Shown here piece by piece: positions 33,727 through 42,796 of a stretch of DNA of 55,031 bases. The DNA lies in the NCBI GenBank assembly GCA_947643165.1, contig CANRVB010000016.1, forward strand, positions 1-55,031, given 5' to 3'. This stretch comes from an uncultured Porphyromonadaceae bacterium (lineage in GTDB: Bacteria; Bacteroidota; Bacteroidia; Bacteroidales; Muribaculaceae). Each line of letters opens with the position of its first letter. Position 1 is the stretch's first letter. The notes beneath the pieces were generated by a model. It made no database searches. It saw only the letters and a program-made list of their open reading frames with translations, and had not been told where the DNA came from. Both the position numbers and the translations under genes were made by a program.

Positions 33727-33984
33727 TTATTCGTTTTCGAGACCCTTGATGATCTCTACTGCCATATCGTAGATTGTTTCATCGTCAAGCACAACGATAC
33801 CACCGTCGGGACCCGGTTCTATATGCACTCCGGCATTTTTGCCAAATTCGTAGTTGGCACCTCCGAAATAGTTGCGCACGGTCTGAACAGTTACATTCAG
33901 CTTGTCGGCTATCTGATGTGTGGCACCATCGGGCAGACTGTCTTTGAGTCGGCGCAGCTCGTTGAAACTGATAGTTTTAGCCAT
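33727..33984 (-). CDS. Small HTH DNA-binding protein conserved in Bacteroidetes
   Basis: The 85-residue protein has a helix-turn-helix at about residues 20-40 (GATHQIADKLNVTVQTVRNY) and an acidic C-terminus (DDETIYDMAVEIIKG). It resembles small, abundant Bacteroidetes DNA-binding proteins of unproven role. It is transcribed alone, with its own terminator. Confidence 0.75.
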   Translation of the reverse strand: MAKTISFNELRRLKDSLPDGATHQIADKLNVTVQTVRNYFGGANYEFGKNAGVHIEPGPDGGIVVLDDETIYDMAVEIIKGLENE

Positions 33985-34115
33985 AGTAGTATGGATTTAT
34001 AAGGGTTAATATTGTTCGGTGAGGATGAAAAGATGCCTAAATTTAGATATTCTTTGTGAGACAGTGAAATTATATTGGAGAAAAATGATATGTTTTACAA
34101 CATAATGTCGCTAAT

Positions 34116-34898
34116 TCAAATTATTTCAATGTCTGTCGACTTGATCCACGCGCGGTGGGAATTGTCAATTCTCACGTCATACCATTTCACCCCGGTCGTA
34201 TCGTTGACGGCACTGACAGAGTCGATGATCGATATGCGTGTTCCTTCGTGAAGCAGCATGGCCTCTTCGGTCCGGTCTTTAGGTTGGCGTGGAGAGGTTG
34301 AGAGTATCGCCGATTTCGATATTATTACACCCTCCGTTTTTGATGTTGCTATTCCGGCAGCCCGCAGTGTCATTATTACGGCAAAAGCAGTGAAGACTGT
34401 GAGGAAGATAGCCGAAAAGAATCCTGTTTTGCGCAGCAATACGGTAGATGTGAACAAATATATGGCCACCGATGCCAGCATAAGCGCGAACGCGGTAAAT
34501 GCTATCCAGGCCCATGTGTCAGGCGACACCATTGTGGCTATACCGTCGGTAGTGTTTGAAATAAAGCTACCTTTGTCAGCAGGGCGGTCTATGCACTTTG
34601 ATTTGACAAATGCAAGATTCGCTCTGGTGTCATGGTTCGATGGGTCAAGACGCAACGATCTTTCATAGGCAAGTATGGCTTTGCCAAGATTTCCCAGTCG
34701 ATATTCCGTATTACCGATATTATACCATAGAGTGGCCGATGTTCCGTATTCGGTTGCCGCTTGTTGATAAAGACTGAGGGCTGTGGTATAGTCATCGGCG
34801 GTATATGCTGAATCGGCACGCGATATGATATTCTCCGAATGGAGCGATACTACAGCCACAACTATCGCAGCTATGATTATATTGATTCGTCTAAGCAT
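34116..34898 (-). CDS. batE: BatE: TPR protein of the aerotolerance operon
   Basis: The 260-residue protein has a signal-like N-terminus, TPR repeats over about residues 25-110 (LWYNIGNTEYRLGNLGKAIL), two membrane segments (about 130-200) and a C-terminal SH3-like part (GVKWYDVRIDNSHRAWI). It is the last gene of the Bat operon. The exact biochemical role of Bat proteins is unknown; loss of the operon reduces aerotolerance in Bacteroides fragilis. Confidence 0.88.
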   Translation of the reverse strand: MLRRINIIIAAIVVAVVSLHSENIISRADSAYTADDYTTALSLYQQAATEYGTSATLWYNIGNTEYRLGNLGKAILAYERSLRLDPSNHDTRANLAFVKSKCIDRPADKGSFISNTTDGIATMVSPDTWAWIAFTAFALMLASVAIYLFTSTVLLRKTGFFSAIFLTVFTAFAVIMTLRAAGIATSKTEGVIISKSAILSTSPRQPKDRTEEAMLLHEGTRISIIDSVSAVNDTTGVKWYDVRIDNSHRAWIKSTDIEII

Positions 34899-34931
34899 TT
34901 CTGATTTGACTGTCAGTGTTGATCAAATGTA

Positions 34932-36746
34932 TTATTTTACAGCTTTAAGGCGTTCGATGTCGTTGATACAACCAACGGCCTGTTCATACAACTCTTCAGG
35001 TTGTACAGCTGCCGACGGTGCATATCGTGCCATCTCACACGTATCAATAACCGGTACAAGCCGTGACGCTGCTTCCGATCCAGACTCTCCGAATCTCGTT
35101 TCGAGTGCGGCGGTCACATTGTCGCGGGTAAGTTGAGACGCCGGAATGGCGAGTTTATCGCTGAGATATCCCCACATGGCTCGCAGCAATTCTTCATGGA
35201 ATTTATCAGCTTTTTTCTCATCAAGAAGTTTTCGGGCTGTCTTCAGTCTCATACGGGCTACTTTGCTGGCTTTGGCAGTACGCTGACCTGTTACGTCTGC
35301 CATTGCGCGTACATGACGGCCATATACTGCGATAGCGACTATTAGCGCGGCAAGCGCTATGACATAAAGAAGCCAGTACCATACCGTGTCGGCCAGTAGA
35401 GTGTGGCTTTTAGTTAGCTGTTTGTCTCCATTATGTATATGAAGAATGTCTGTGTTTTTTGCCTCGATATCCTGTCTGGCTGCTTCCGACTGTGTAGACA
35501 GCCCCTGTGCAACACGGATATCATAACCCGGCATATCGATTGTCTGGTAGTGTCCTGTCGACGGATCGAAGTATACAAACTTATTGTTGCCTATCTTGAA
35601 ATCGCCTACTTTAGTGGGTACGAATGTATATTCTATTGTCATCGTTCCCGATACATTTCCTCCCGAAACTCTGGTCTCGGTTTCTGCCTTAGGCGTGTAC
35701 TGCTCAAATTCCGAGGGAAAGTCGATCACAGGTTCCTTTAAGTACTTTATATTGCCGCTGCCGGTAATTACGGTAAGTAGTGTGGCTGGATCATTTGTAC
35801 GGAAACTGTTGCCTACAAGACGGCTCTCCACATTAAATTTTCCGACAGCTCCGGTGAAGCCGGCGGGTTGAGGCTGGGGGAGTGGCATTACGTCGACCGA
35901 AGCGGTGTTCGAACTTACCTTGATCTCACGTTCTGTAGGATTACGCATGGAGAAGAGCCCCATGTCAATCTGCTCGAACTGTACGACGCTTATATCATAG
36001 TTGCCAGAATTGATAGTGAGTTTTCCTGACTTTTGAGGGAATATTATGCACTTCTTCAGGACAGCTGTGCGGTAGTTCTGCCCATTGTATGTTTCAACTT
36101 CGTTTAGCGAAGGTGTCACATCAAGTTCTTCTATCAGAAATCCGTCGAAGCTCGGTTGTATGGTAGGACGGAAAGATGATATGTTATATTTAGTGTATAG
36201 TTTTATCGTGCATTCTATCGGCTCTTGTTCGTATACTTTTGGTTTTGATAGAATGATACGGACAATCACATCGTTCGACGATACCGAGCGATCGCTTGAT
36301 TGAGTGTCGATATCATCTATGTTGACATCTGGTCGGCCGCTACCCGGTTGGCTTGCTCCTGATTGTCCGGGTACAATGGTAAGCTTGACAGGACGTGTGG
36401 TATATCGTTTGCCACCGTCTCTTATTGAAGCCTCGTTGATCGTATATTGTCCCGGAGTTTCAGCCAGATAGTAATACGTGAAATCGACCGACATCGATGA
36501 AGATGTCACACCATTGATCATCTGGTAGCTCTGGCGTGTGCTCTGGGCCGGTCCATATAATTGCTTACATCCGCTGATGGGACTGACTTTTAGATCTGCA
36601 GGATCGCTACCATTTGTGAGTCGGTACGTCACAGCGAATTTTTGACCCTGCTGAACCCGGTCGGGAGCCTGCACACTGAAAGATGTCTGTGCAACAGCGC
36701 CCAGAATGGAAGCAAGAATCAGAACTGTGGTTATTATAATACGCAT
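34932..36746 (-). CDS. batD: BatD: periplasmic/inner-membrane aerotolerance protein
   Basis: The 604-residue protein has a signal peptide (ILASILGAVAQTSF), BatD beta domains with VQAPDRVQQGQKFAVTYRL and FSVDFTYYY-type patterns, a transmembrane helix near residue 450 (WYWLLYVIALAALIVAIAVY), and a cytoplasmic tail that is basic and helical. It follows batBC by 43 bases. Confidence 0.9.
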   Translation of the reverse strand: MRIIITTVLILASILGAVAQTSFSVQAPDRVQQGQKFAVTYRLTNGSDPADLKVSPISGCKQLYGPAQSTRQSYQMINGVTSSSMSVDFTYYYLAETPGQYTINEASIRDGGKRYTTRPVKLTIVPGQSGASQPGSGRPDVNIDDIDTQSSDRSVSSNDVIVRIILSKPKVYEQEPIECTIKLYTKYNISSFRPTIQPSFDGFLIEELDVTPSLNEVETYNGQNYRTAVLKKCIIFPQKSGKLTINSGNYDISVVQFEQIDMGLFSMRNPTEREIKVSSNTASVDVMPLPQPQPAGFTGAVGKFNVESRLVGNSFRTNDPATLLTVITGSGNIKYLKEPVIDFPSEFEQYTPKAETETRVSGGNVSGTMTIEYTFVPTKVGDFKIGNNKFVYFDPSTGHYQTIDMPGYDIRVAQGLSTQSEAARQDIEAKNTDILHIHNGDKQLTKSHTLLADTVWYWLLYVIALAALIVAIAVYGRHVRAMADVTGQRTAKASKVARMRLKTARKLLDEKKADKFHEELLRAMWGYLSDKLAIPASQLTRDNVTAALETRFGESGSEAASRLVPVIDTCEMARYAPSAAVQPEELYEQAVGCINDIERLKAVK

Positions 36747-36789
36747 AAACTTGAATGGTTGAAATATGTATGGAGCGGAACAAATACTA

Positions 36790-38634
36790 TTACCAGGGAT
36801 TGGTGACTTTCTTGCGTCTTACTTCCTGGCCCTTACGACGCTCGGCTTCAACGCGGCGACGTGTGGCAGCCTCCTCATTTTCCATAGCTTTTAGAATCTG
36901 GTCGGCGTTGGCATCGCTCATGCCCTGATTCTGCTTTTGAGGTTGCTGCTTATCTTTTTGTTGCTGTTGCTGCTGTTGGTCTTGGTCCTTGTCCTTGTTG
37001 TCGTTATTATTGTTTTGATTTTGATTCTGCTGGTTCTGCTGTTGCTGATCCTGGTTCTGGTTTTCGTCATCTTTGTTCTGGTCCCTGTTCTTATCATCGT
37101 TCTGCTGATCCTGCAGACGAAGCTGTGCAAGGCGGAGATTCTCCCGGGCCTTGTCATTATCCGGATTGCGACGCAGAGCATTCTTATATTGGTCAATGCT
37201 CTGTTGGTAATTCTCTTGGTTGAAGGCAAGATTTCCGAGGTTGTAGTATGACAGTTCGGCTATACTCTGGTCAGTTGCTTCCTTTGCCAGTTTCGACAGC
37301 ATCTGCTGGGCCTGGGCGATAGGATTGTTGCCTGCATTCGGATCGGCTGATCCGGCTTGACGTATATACGCGGCCGCCAGATTGAACATGGCAGCCTCGC
37401 TGCCTGGATTAGCTTCCAAAGCCTTCTTATACATGACTTCAGCTTCTGCAAAGCGTTTCTCCTTGTATAGCTTGTTGCCGTCAGCTATGTAATTACGCTC
37501 ATAGCGGTTGGTTGCGGACGGTTTGTTTTCATCTGCCGCAAACATCGGTAATGTAGCTGTCGACATGATTATAATGGCTATGACGCGTGATGTCTTAGTA
37601 AAGAAATTTATGCCACGTAGCCATGATATCTTACGATATGGTATAATAGTATCAATCATCAGCAACAGAAGTGCGATTATAGCAAAAACAGGAAACAATT
37701 CTGCGGCTGGCGATGATGTCAGACGCTGATATTCGGCCTTTTTTAATTTGCTGAGCTGATCGTTAAGCTCGTTGACAACCGATGGACTTGCCCCCGACAG
37801 ATATACGCCTTTTCCGGCCTTCGCGATTTCGCTTGCTGTCTCCTGATCAAGTTTGGTGACAACAGGCGCCCCATTTTGATCAAGCATATATTGTCCGCGT
37901 TTGCCTTTGACCGGGATCGGCGCACCATTTCCGCTGCCCACACCGATCACATCTACCTGAATGCCGGCAGAGGCCGCACGAGCCGATTCGGCTACGGCGT
38001 CATCCTCAAAATTCTCACCATCGGTGATGATTATGATGGCCTTGTCACAGTCGGAATCAGGAGTGAACGATGTCATAGCCATATCGATGGCTGCGCCAAT
38101 AGCTGTTCCTTGTGTCGGGACCATGTCTGTCGACAGGTCGTTGAGAAACATTTTAGCCGATATATAGTCCGATGTGATAGGGAGCTGGGTATAGCTTTCT
38201 CCGGCAAAGACAATAAGACCCACCTTATCATTATTCATCTTGTCGATCATCTTCTCCAATATGAATTTTGCCCGCTGAAGGCGGCTTACACCATTGGGGT
38301 CATCGGTAGATGAGGCCATCATCGAGTTGCTGACATCAAGGCATATCATGACTTCTATGCCTTTGGTCGATTCCTGCTCGGTAGACTCAATCTTTGATGG
38401 CACTACCGGGCGTGCTATTGCAATGATGATCAATGCGAGAGCGAGCAACTCTATGGACAGCTTGATCCATCCGGTATACCGTGATGCTTCAGGCATCAGG
38501 CTGCGGATGACCGAGATGTTGCCGAATCGGCTCAACTTTTTACGCCGGCTTATCCGAGTCATGAAATAAAGTATCACTATGACAGGGATGGTCAGTAGCA
38601 GATACAGATATTGAGGATTTGCGAAACTTATCAT
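36790..38634 (-). CDS. BatB-BatC fusion: VWA domain plus TPR domain
   Basis: The 614-residue protein begins with two membrane helices, then a von Willebrand A domain with the MIDAS DVSNSMMAS, a further helix pair around 310-370, and TPR repeats (about 380-500: MFNLAAAYIRQAG, AELSYYNLGNLAFNQENYQQSI). The tail (about 500-570) is very rich in Gln, Asn and Asp, and the end is basic (RRKGQEVRRKKVTNPW). In many genomes BatB and BatC are separate genes; here they are one. Confidence 0.9.
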   Translation of the reverse strand: MISFANPQYLYLLLTIPVIVILYFMTRISRRKKLSRFGNISVIRSLMPEASRYTGWIKLSIELLALALIIIAIARPVVPSKIESTEQESTKGIEVMICLDVSNSMMASSTDDPNGVSRLQRAKFILEKMIDKMNNDKVGLIVFAGESYTQLPITSDYISAKMFLNDLSTDMVPTQGTAIGAAIDMAMTSFTPDSDCDKAIIIITDGENFEDDAVAESARAASAGIQVDVIGVGSGNGAPIPVKGKRGQYMLDQNGAPVVTKLDQETASEIAKAGKGVYLSGASPSVVNELNDQLSKLKKAEYQRLTSSPAAELFPVFAIIALLLLMIDTIIPYRKISWLRGINFFTKTSRVIAIIIMSTATLPMFAADENKPSATNRYERNYIADGNKLYKEKRFAEAEVMYKKALEANPGSEAAMFNLAAAYIRQAGSADPNAGNNPIAQAQQMLSKLAKEATDQSIAELSYYNLGNLAFNQENYQQSIDQYKNALRRNPDNDKARENLRLAQLRLQDQQNDDKNRDQNKDDENQNQDQQQQNQQNQNQNNNNDNKDKDQDQQQQQQQKDKQQPQKQNQGMSDANADQILKAMENEEAATRRRVEAERRKGQEVRRKKVTNPW

Positions 38635-38663
38635 TTTTTGAGCTTATAGTGGAAGAGAAGAGA

Positions 38664-39650
38664 TTAGGGAATAGAGCGGAGCACAGTGTTACGGGCTATC
38701 AATTCGAGCAAGAGCAGGCAAAGAGCCAATATTGCCCAGGGAAGATAGTTGTCCTCTGTATGTGAGTAATTACGCACATCGATCTGACTCTTCTCAAGAG
38801 TGTCGATCTCCTTGAATATAGATGCAAGGACATTATTGTCGGTTGCACGGAAATATTTTCCTCCGGTAGTAGTAGCAATGGATTTCAGAGTCTCTTCATC
38901 TATTACAACCGGCATATTCACATACTCTATGCGTCCGAATTCGTTCTCAGCAGGAAATGGTGCCATACCATTTCGGCCGATACCTATGGTATATACTTTT
39001 ATTCCGTATTTTTTTGCAATCTCGGCCGCGGTCTTGGGCGCGACAACTCCGGTATTGTTCGATCCGTCGGTTAGCAATATGATGCTCTTGGACTTGGCTT
39101 TACCATCCTTGATACGGTTGATCGACGTTGCCAGACCATCACCTATGGCGGTGTTATCCTGCAACATTCCCATGCGTATGTCGTTGATATAATTTATCAG
39201 CATAGCCCGGTCAGTTGTCATCGGTACGGCGGTGAAACTTTCTCCTGCAAATATAACCACACCGATGTTGTCGGATTCGCGACCTGCTACAAACTTTGAA
39301 GCAACTTGTTTAGCCGCCTCAAATCGGTCGGGTTTGAAATCTCGGGCAAGCATCGATGATGATATATCAAGTGCCAGCACAATATCAGTACCCTCTGTCG
39401 CTGTTGTGCTCCACTTGTCTCTTGTCTGGGGCCGGGCAAGCACTACTATGAGTGTAGCTATGGCCAGCAGGCGCAGTCCGAACATGGAATGCAGCAGCAA
39501 AGCTCGGAATGATGTTCCGCTCTTGGCAAACGGCCGGATAGTGGATATGGCAAGAGACGCGTTCAATCGCCCCCGTTTCCATATGAACCATCCAATATAG
39601 GGAACCAGAATAAGCAGCCCCCATAAATACTCGGGATGTGCAAAAATCAT
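38664..39650 (-). CDS. batA: BatA: VWA-domain membrane protein
   Basis: The 328-residue protein has N-terminal membrane helices, a VWA domain with the complete MIDAS DISSSMLARD, and the later LLTDGSNNTG, followed by a C-terminal membrane segment (LPWAILALCLLLLELIA). The start overlaps the preceding gene by 4 bases. Confidence 0.92.
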   Translation of the reverse strand: MIFAHPEYLWGLLILVPYIGWFIWKRGRLNASLAISTIRPFAKSGTSFRALLLHSMFGLRLLAIATLIVVLARPQTRDKWSTTATEGTDIVLALDISSSMLARDFKPDRFEAAKQVASKFVAGRESDNIGVVIFAGESFTAVPMTTDRAMLINYINDIRMGMLQDNTAIGDGLATSINRIKDGKAKSKSIILLTDGSNNTGVVAPKTAAEIAKKYGIKVYTIGIGRNGMAPFPAENEFGRIEYVNMPVVIDEETLKSIATTTGGKYFRATDNNVLASIFKEIDTLEKSQIDVRNYSHTEDNYLPWAILALCLLLLELIARNTVLRSIP

Positions 39651-40651
39651 GGCTTTTGACTCTTTTTAATTGTGGGTTCCGGTTTTTCGGTTGCTTGTGT
39701 GTCCTGCTGTGTTTCGGGCTCGGGCTGAGGACGTGTATCTTCAACAAACTGCGTAGCCGAACGCATAGCCGCCACATTGTCATCGGGAAGAGGACGTACT
39801 TTGGCGAATTTCACAAAATCTGCCATTTCCAACACCTTGATAAGCTGTTGTTCTGACATACGGGTGGTCTCGTTTTTGCGTATGGCATGACGTATCTGTG
39901 TAGTGGTCATCTCCATGGCGTTAATACCAAATCGTCGCTGAAGATATACACGCAGAATATCGGTGAGCCGTGTGTAATACTGCTTTTCCTCACCACGTTC
40001 ACACAGACTCTCGCTTTTGAGCTGATCAAGTTGGCGTATGGCCATTTCATATGGCGGTTCTTCCGGCTTGACTGCAACAGGAAGTATCGTTCCTTTTTTC
40101 TTATATCTGAGCCACAGGTATCCTCCGGCTGCAAGAGCAAGCAGCGCGATTAGGATCCATAGACCGTAGTCAGCCATCCAGTCCGGGACATAATCAAGAA
40201 TCTGACGTTTCGGGTTGACTACATCAGCATAATCATGTACGGTCTTCAATGTGTCAACAGGAACGGGAAGAACCTTGAGGACAGGCCGGTTTGATATGAA
40301 TGTGTCACCTCCGTCTATATAAAGAACCGGGGGTAGTGTATATACCCCAGAATCAAACGACTGAACAATAATGTCACGCAACATCTGACGACGGCCATTG
40401 CCGAGGTCATTGTAAGTCGGATCGCCCACAGAGCTGATCTCAACATCTTGCCATATGGTATCGGGCAATAGCAGATCGCCTTCACTTCCGATCTCGCCGA
40501 GAACTTCAAGATGAAGTGTAGTCTGGCGACCCATAACAAGATTGGCAGAGTCAAGCGATGCTTTGACTGCTACCTGACGGTCAGCAGCTATCGTTGGAAA
40601 CGAAGCTGTCAGAACTGTGGCGCCTATGAGTATTTTTGCGAATATTTTCAA
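39647..40651 (-). CDS. Membrane-anchored protein of the Bat operon (DUF4381-like)
   Basis: The 334-residue protein has a signal peptide (ILIGATVLTASFPTIAAD), an immunoglobulin-like periplasmic part, one membrane helix (LWILIALLALAAGGYLWLRY, about 165-185) and a cytoplasmic part with QLDQLKSESLCERGEEKQYY, as found in the gene between DUF58 and batA in Bat operons. The Pro/Glu/Thr-rich end is probably disordered. Confidence 0.8.
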   Translation of the reverse strand: MKIFAKILIGATVLTASFPTIAADRQVAVKASLDSANLVMGRQTTLHLEVLGEIGSEGDLLLPDTIWQDVEISSVGDPTYNDLGNGRRQMLRDIIVQSFDSGVYTLPPVLYIDGGDTFISNRPVLKVLPVPVDTLKTVHDYADVVNPKRQILDYVPDWMADYGLWILIALLALAAGGYLWLRYKKKGTILPVAVKPEEPPYEMAIRQLDQLKSESLCERGEEKQYYTRLTDILRVYLQRRFGINAMEMTTTQIRHAIRKNETTRMSEQQLIKVLEMADFVKFAKVRPLPDDNVAAMRSATQFVEDTRPQPEPETQQDTQATEKPEPTIKKSQKP

Positions 40652-40674
40652 GGGTGGAATTATTTATTGTTCGT

Positions 40675-41577
40675 TCAATGACCTGATACACCGCGGCGAC
40701 GGAAAAGTGACATCAATGCCGATACATAGTCCTCATCGGTAGCGATGGATGCCACGTCTACTCGCGATTTGTTCATCGTATCCGACATCTGCTGCTGACG
40801 CTCATACCACCAGCGGCTATATGCCTGACGGATCTTTTTGGATGAGGTGCCTATCCATTTCTCTTTTCCGGTCTCCAGATCGGCCACACGTAGCAACCCT
40901 ATGTCGGGTAACTGGGTATCACGTTTATCATAGATCTGTATTGCAATGACATCGTGGCGGTTGCGGGCAACTGACAGAGCCTTGGAATAATCATGATCAT
41001 CGATAAAGTCCGATATGAGGAATGTTGTGGCACGCTTTTTCAGTGCGTCCGTAAAGTAACGCAATGCTGTGGCTATATCAGTATTGTTATTTTCAGGCGT
41101 AAAGTCGAGAAGCTCCCTGATTATGAACAGTATATGCTTTCTGCCTTTCTTCGGAGGAATAAACTTTTCGACTTTGTCGCTGAAAAATATCACACCTATC
41201 TTATCATTGTTCTGGATGGCAGAGAATGCTAATGTGGCTGCCACTTCAGCTATGATCTCCCTTTTATGTTCGCCTACAGCACCGAAAAGGCGTGATCGCG
41301 ACACATCGACCAGAAGCATCACTGTCAGCTCACGCTCCTCCTCATATACCTTGACGAAAGGGTGATTATGACGTGCAGTCACATTCCAGTCTATATCACG
41401 CACATCATCGCCATACTGATACTCGCGTACCTCGCTGAACATCATGCCGCGTCCTTTGAACGCAGTGTGATATTCTCCGGCAAATATGTTTTGTGACAAT
41501 CCGCGGGTCTTTATTTCAATTTTCCGGACTTTCTTAAGCAGTTCGCTTGCTTCCATAGGCTTCGTAAAGAAATACAT
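40675..41577 (-). CDS. DUF58-domain protein of the Bat operon
   Basis: The 300-residue protein has the DUF58 signature VREYQYGDDVRDIDWNVTAR, then a degenerate VWA fold (LLVDVSRSRLFG). A second Met (MEASELLKK, 41556) is an equally likely start. DUF58 proteins occur with MoxR ATPases, with which they may act as chaperone pairs. Confidence 0.9.
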   Translation of the reverse strand: MYFFTKPMEASELLKKVRKIEIKTRGLSQNIFAGEYHTAFKGRGMMFSEVREYQYGDDVRDIDWNVTARHNHPFVKVYEEERELTVMLLVDVSRSRLFGAVGEHKREIIAEVAATLAFSAIQNNDKIGVIFFSDKVEKFIPPKKGRKHILFIIRELLDFTPENNNTDIATALRYFTDALKKRATTFLISDFIDDHDYSKALSVARNRHDVIAIQIYDKRDTQLPDIGLLRVADLETGKEKWIGTSSKKIRQAYSRWWYERQQQMSDTMNKSRVDVASIATDEDYVSALMSLFRRRGVSGH

Positions 41578-41641
41578 ATAGCTGCCTGCTCATGCAGACA
41601 TACTGATGACGCTCACAATGAGATAGTTAGAGAATTACCTA

Positions 41642-42637
41642 TCAGGGCACCTCAACCTTGTCGAGGATCTCTGATATGATCTCATCGGTTGTAATATTCT
41701 GGGCCTCAGCCTCATAGCTCAGTCCTATGCGATGGCGGAGCACATCATGCGCCACAGCCCGCACATCTTCGGGGACAACGTAGCCTCTTTGGCGAAGAAA
41801 TGCGTATGAGCGGGCAGCGCGAGCCAGTGATATAGAGGCTCTTGGCGAAGCGCCGAAAGCTATGATATCCTTAAGATCTGATAAGGAATAGTCTGATGGA
41901 TAGCGAGTTGCGAAGACGATATCGACGATATATCTCTCAATTTTTTCGTCAAGATAAATCATGTCCACAACCTTCTGAGCCTCAATGATTTCCTCGGGAT
42001 GGAGCAAAGGGCGGATCTCGTGCTTGACCGGCGAAATGTTCTGCCGTATGATCTGGCGTTCGTCGTCTTTGGTGGGGTAGCTTATGATGACCTTAAGCAG
42101 GAAACGGTCGACCTGGGCTTCGGGGAGGGGATAGGTTCCTTCCTGCTCGATGGGGTTTTGTGTAGCCATAACCAGGAATGGCTCCTGGAGTTTGAAGGTT
42201 GAATCGCCGATAGTCACCTGGCGTTCCTGCATAGCTTCGAGCAGAGCGCTCTGCACTTTTGCCGGAGCACGGTTGATCTCATCGGCAAGTACGAAGTTGG
42301 CGAATATGGGTCCGCGTTTTATCTGGAACTGTTCTTTCTGCACACTATAGACCATTGTACCAACAACGTCGGCAGGAAGCAGGTCGGGGGTAAACTGGAT
42401 TCGGCTGAACTTGGCGTCGATGACTTGAGCGAGTGTTTTGATCGCGAGTGTCTTAGCCAATCCCGGAACACCCTCAAGGAGCACGTGGCCATTGGCAAGC
42501 AGTGCTATAAGAAGTGAATCAACAAGATGCTTTTGACCTACTATGGTCTGGTCGATTCCTTTGGTGACCAATGATACAAAATTGCTCTTTGAAGCAACAA
42601 GATCGTTCAGCTCTCTGATGTTTGCGTTATCGCTCAT
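41642..42637 (-). CDS. MoxR-family AAA ATPase
   Basis: The 331-residue protein has Walker A EGVPGLAKTLAIK, Walker B ANFVLADEINRAPAKVQSAL, and MATQNPIEQEGTYPLPEAQ with the arginine finger in QVDRF. It is the first gene of the Bat operon and probably remodels the VWA/DUF58 proteins. A -7-like box lies upstream at 42717-42724. Confidence 0.94.
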   Translation of the reverse strand: MSDNANIRELNDLVASKSNFVSLVTKGIDQTIVGQKHLVDSLLIALLANGHVLLEGVPGLAKTLAIKTLAQVIDAKFSRIQFTPDLLPADVVGTMVYSVQKEQFQIKRGPIFANFVLADEINRAPAKVQSALLEAMQERQVTIGDSTFKLQEPFLVMATQNPIEQEGTYPLPEAQVDRFLLKVIISYPTKDDERQIIRQNISPVKHEIRPLLHPEEIIEAQKVVDMIYLDEKIERYIVDIVFATRYPSDYSLSDLKDIIAFGASPRASISLARAARSYAFLRQRGYVVPEDVRAVAHDVLRHRIGLSYEAEAQNITTDEIISEILDKVEVP

Positions 42638-42716
42638 ATTGATTTATAGGTGTTTTGGGTAAGTCTTAGTGGTGAAAGAAAAACTTATTAGTCGCCTGTT
42701 TTTCATTCGGCAACTA

Positions 42717-42724
42717 CAAAATTA
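42717..42724 (-). promoter_or_regulatory. Candidate -7 element of the Bat operon
   Basis: TAATTTTG on the minus strand lies 79 bases before moxR. No -33 TTG is at the ideal spacing. Confidence 0.4.
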
Positions 42725-42796
42725 TATATTACAACAAAATAGAGAGCGAAATTGTGTGTTAATTTTGTCTATCAAAGTTAAAAACAGCATAATCAC

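Noticed and set aside
36937-37100. Repetitive stretch that could be taken for a CRISPR-like or tandem array
   Set aside because: It has no regular repeat-spacer unit; it encodes a low-complexity tail within a good reading frame.
36937-37251. Leucine/valine-rich 104-codon frame on the plus strand
   Set aside because: It is the complement of the Gln/Asn-rich tail of the BatB-BatC fusion and has no independent support as a membrane protein.
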